NCBI RefSeq assembly: GCF_900108345.1
Contig: NZ_FNVV01000014.1
Coordinates: 62,001 to 126,000 of the forward strand
From: Bacteroides ndongoniae
GTDB taxonomy: Bacteria > Bacteroidota > Bacteroidia > Bacteroidales > Bacteroidaceae
DNA: 64,000 bases
Direction of reading: 5' to 3'
This document shows positions 63,031 to 64,000 of the stretch, one piece after another. A program made the translations under genes and the position numbers. The notes under the pieces were generated by a model. That model made no database searches, was not told the DNA's origin, and worked only from the letters and a program-made list of their open reading frames with translations. How positions within the stretch are numbered: the stretch's first letter is position 1; each line of letters opens with the position of its first letter.

Positions 63031-63095
63031 CATAGGATTTTGCCTTAAAGTGGCGGATATTGTAAACTAGAAGTAAATTTTTGTATCTGATTACC

Positions 63096-64000
63096 ATGAA
63101 AAATAACATGTCTTATGTTAAGTCTTACCTGATAGGGATCTTTTTGTTTTTATTGGCTTTTTCGGTCTCGGCCAAGCAGTATTATTTTAGAAATATTAAT
63201 TCGAATCAGGATTTGTCCAGTAATTCGGTGTATACCATTTATCGGGACAGTAGAGGCTTTTTATGGATCGGTACAGATTTGGGAGTAAACTGTTACGATG
63301 GTTATCAGATTAAAACGTACAAGGAAAATTCTCTTGATAAAAACAGCATAGCCAATAATTATATCTATTCTATTACCGAAGATGCTTCCGGTTTGCTCTG
63401 GATATTGACGAGGGCTGGTTATTCTGTTTTTGATTTGCGTAAAGAGTGCTTTTACAATGATTATGCTTTTATTCTTAAAGAACGAAATGTAACCCAAGGG
63501 AACTGGATACGGGCTATTATTCAGAAGAAAAATCTGGATGCATACATCTTGGACGATTATTCGGTTTCTATCTATGATCACGAAAAGAAGCAAACACTTA
63601 AGGTTAAAGATTCTGATAAGAAAGGTTTCATAACGGGGTGTATCGACTCTAAAAGATACCTATGGCTATTGGATAAGGATTTTGCATTGTTAAAGGTAAA
63701 TATGGATACGGGGGATATTGTAGACCGCTCTTCTTATCTCTCGGGAAAAGGACTCAGCAGGATCCGGCTTTTTATGGATGACCGTAACAATGTCTGGGCA
63801 ATATGCGATGAGCGTTTTTTGGTTCAGTATAATCCTGCAATCAATCAGTGGCGTGAATTTTCGGATGTTTTGTTCGATTCTTATCTGCTTCGATGTATCA
63901 CTCAGAATGAGAATAACATTTATATTGGGACCGATCATGGAGGACTTTATGTCATAGATATGAATACGTTTTCCATCAAGAATATAAAAAAAACGAACGA
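63096..64000 (+). CDS. hybrid two-component system-type sensor, 5' part only
   Basis: The frame from ATG 63096 runs open to the window end (301 complete codons). After a signal-anchor segment (YLIGIFLFLLAFSVSA) the protein consists of propeller repeats of the Reg_prop type: SVYTIYRDSRGFLWIGTDLG, ITEDASGLLWI, MDDRNNVWAI and NNIYIGTDHGGLYVID. This is the periplasmic sensor part of Bacteroides hybrid two-component regulators, which bind an oligosaccharide cue and activate the adjacent PUL through a cytoplasmic kinase, receiver and AraC domain. Those parts lie beyond the window, so a plain sensor kinase cannot be excluded. Confidence 0.9.
   Translation, partial: MKNNMSYVKSYLIGIFLFLLAFSVSAKQYYFRNINSNQDLSSNSVYTIYRDSRGFLWIGTDLGVNCYDGYQIKTYKENSLDKNSIANNYIYSITEDASGLLWILTRAGYSVFDLRKECFYNDYAFILKERNVTQGNWIRAIIQKKNLDAYILDDYSVSIYDHEKKQTLKVKDSDKKGFITGCIDSKRYLWLLDKDFALLKVNMDTGDIVDRSSYLSGKGLSRIRLFMDDRNNVWAICDERFLVQYNPAINQWREFSDVLFDSYLLRCITQNENNIYIGTDHGGLYVIDMNTFSIKNIKKTN

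Overview
The window looks like a chromosomal segment of a gut Bacteroidales bacterium, most likely Bacteroides or a close relative. The evidence is a SusC/SusD pair with surface lipoproteins and glycoside hydrolases (a polysaccharide utilization locus, PUL), TAnnTTTG-type -7 promoter elements, paired S46 dipeptidyl peptidases, an anaerobic sulfatase-maturating enzyme, a Bacteroides-type fucose operon (fucR-fucI-fucA-fucK), and many lipoproteins with a lipobox Cys. No tRNA, rRNA or CRISPR array was seen. Everything here is read by eye from sequence and translations; no database search was run.

Layout. 0-11 kb is housekeeping and proteolysis: the end of a DUF3806-like gene, an ABC-F ATPase, a PHP-type histidinol-phosphatase, two thioredoxins, a DPP11/DPP7 pair of S46 peptidases, the sulfatase-maturating radical SAM enzyme and a DUF4369-type lipoprotein. 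An IS3-family element lies at about 11.2-12.7 kb. 12.9-16 kb holds PlsC, a membrane metallophosphoesterase, a membrane protein and an ECF sigma factor, all on the minus strand. 16.3-20.6 kb is vitamin B12-related: a cobalamin riboswitch drives two BtuG-like beta-propeller lipoproteins, and immediately upstream lies a stand-alone MetH reactivation domain in an apparent operon with pyrC and a dolichol-phosphate-mannose-synthase-like glycosyltransferase. 22.9-26.3 kb is mfd. 26.3-33.1 kb is an AraC regulator divergent from a complete RND tripartite efflux operon.

33.6-38.6 kb is the fucose catabolic operon. It is followed by an IclR regulator whose 3' end is cut off at an IS982-family insertion (39.35-40.38 kb), then an SGNH hydrolase and a SPOUT RNA methyltransferase. 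From 42.9 kb to the window end every gene is on the plus strand and forms a PUL: an unassigned secreted protein, GH5, a GH141-like beta-helix protein, GH3, SusC, SusD, a DUF4959/DUF5126/DUF5000-type surface lipoprotein, a second lipoprotein GH5, a GH95 alpha-L-fucosidase, a GH43-like beta-propeller enzyme, and the start of a hybrid two-component-type sensor. The enzyme set points to a fucosylated beta-linked glycan (a fucosylated plant glucan such as xyloglucan is one possibility). Released fucose could feed the fuc operon 4-5 kb upstream.

The intergenic DNA is rich in dispersed repeats of at least five kinds. Two of them have entered coding sequence: the N-terminus of the PHP phosphatase and the stop codon of the sulfatase-maturating enzyme. 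The most interesting points are the B12 cluster without a visible BtuB, the in-gene repeats, the modular repeat families at 12.7, 33.3, 41.2 and 42.6 kb, a four-copy palindromic 22-bp tandem repeat inside the PUL, a FucA with an altered zinc motif, and the unassigned first PUL protein.
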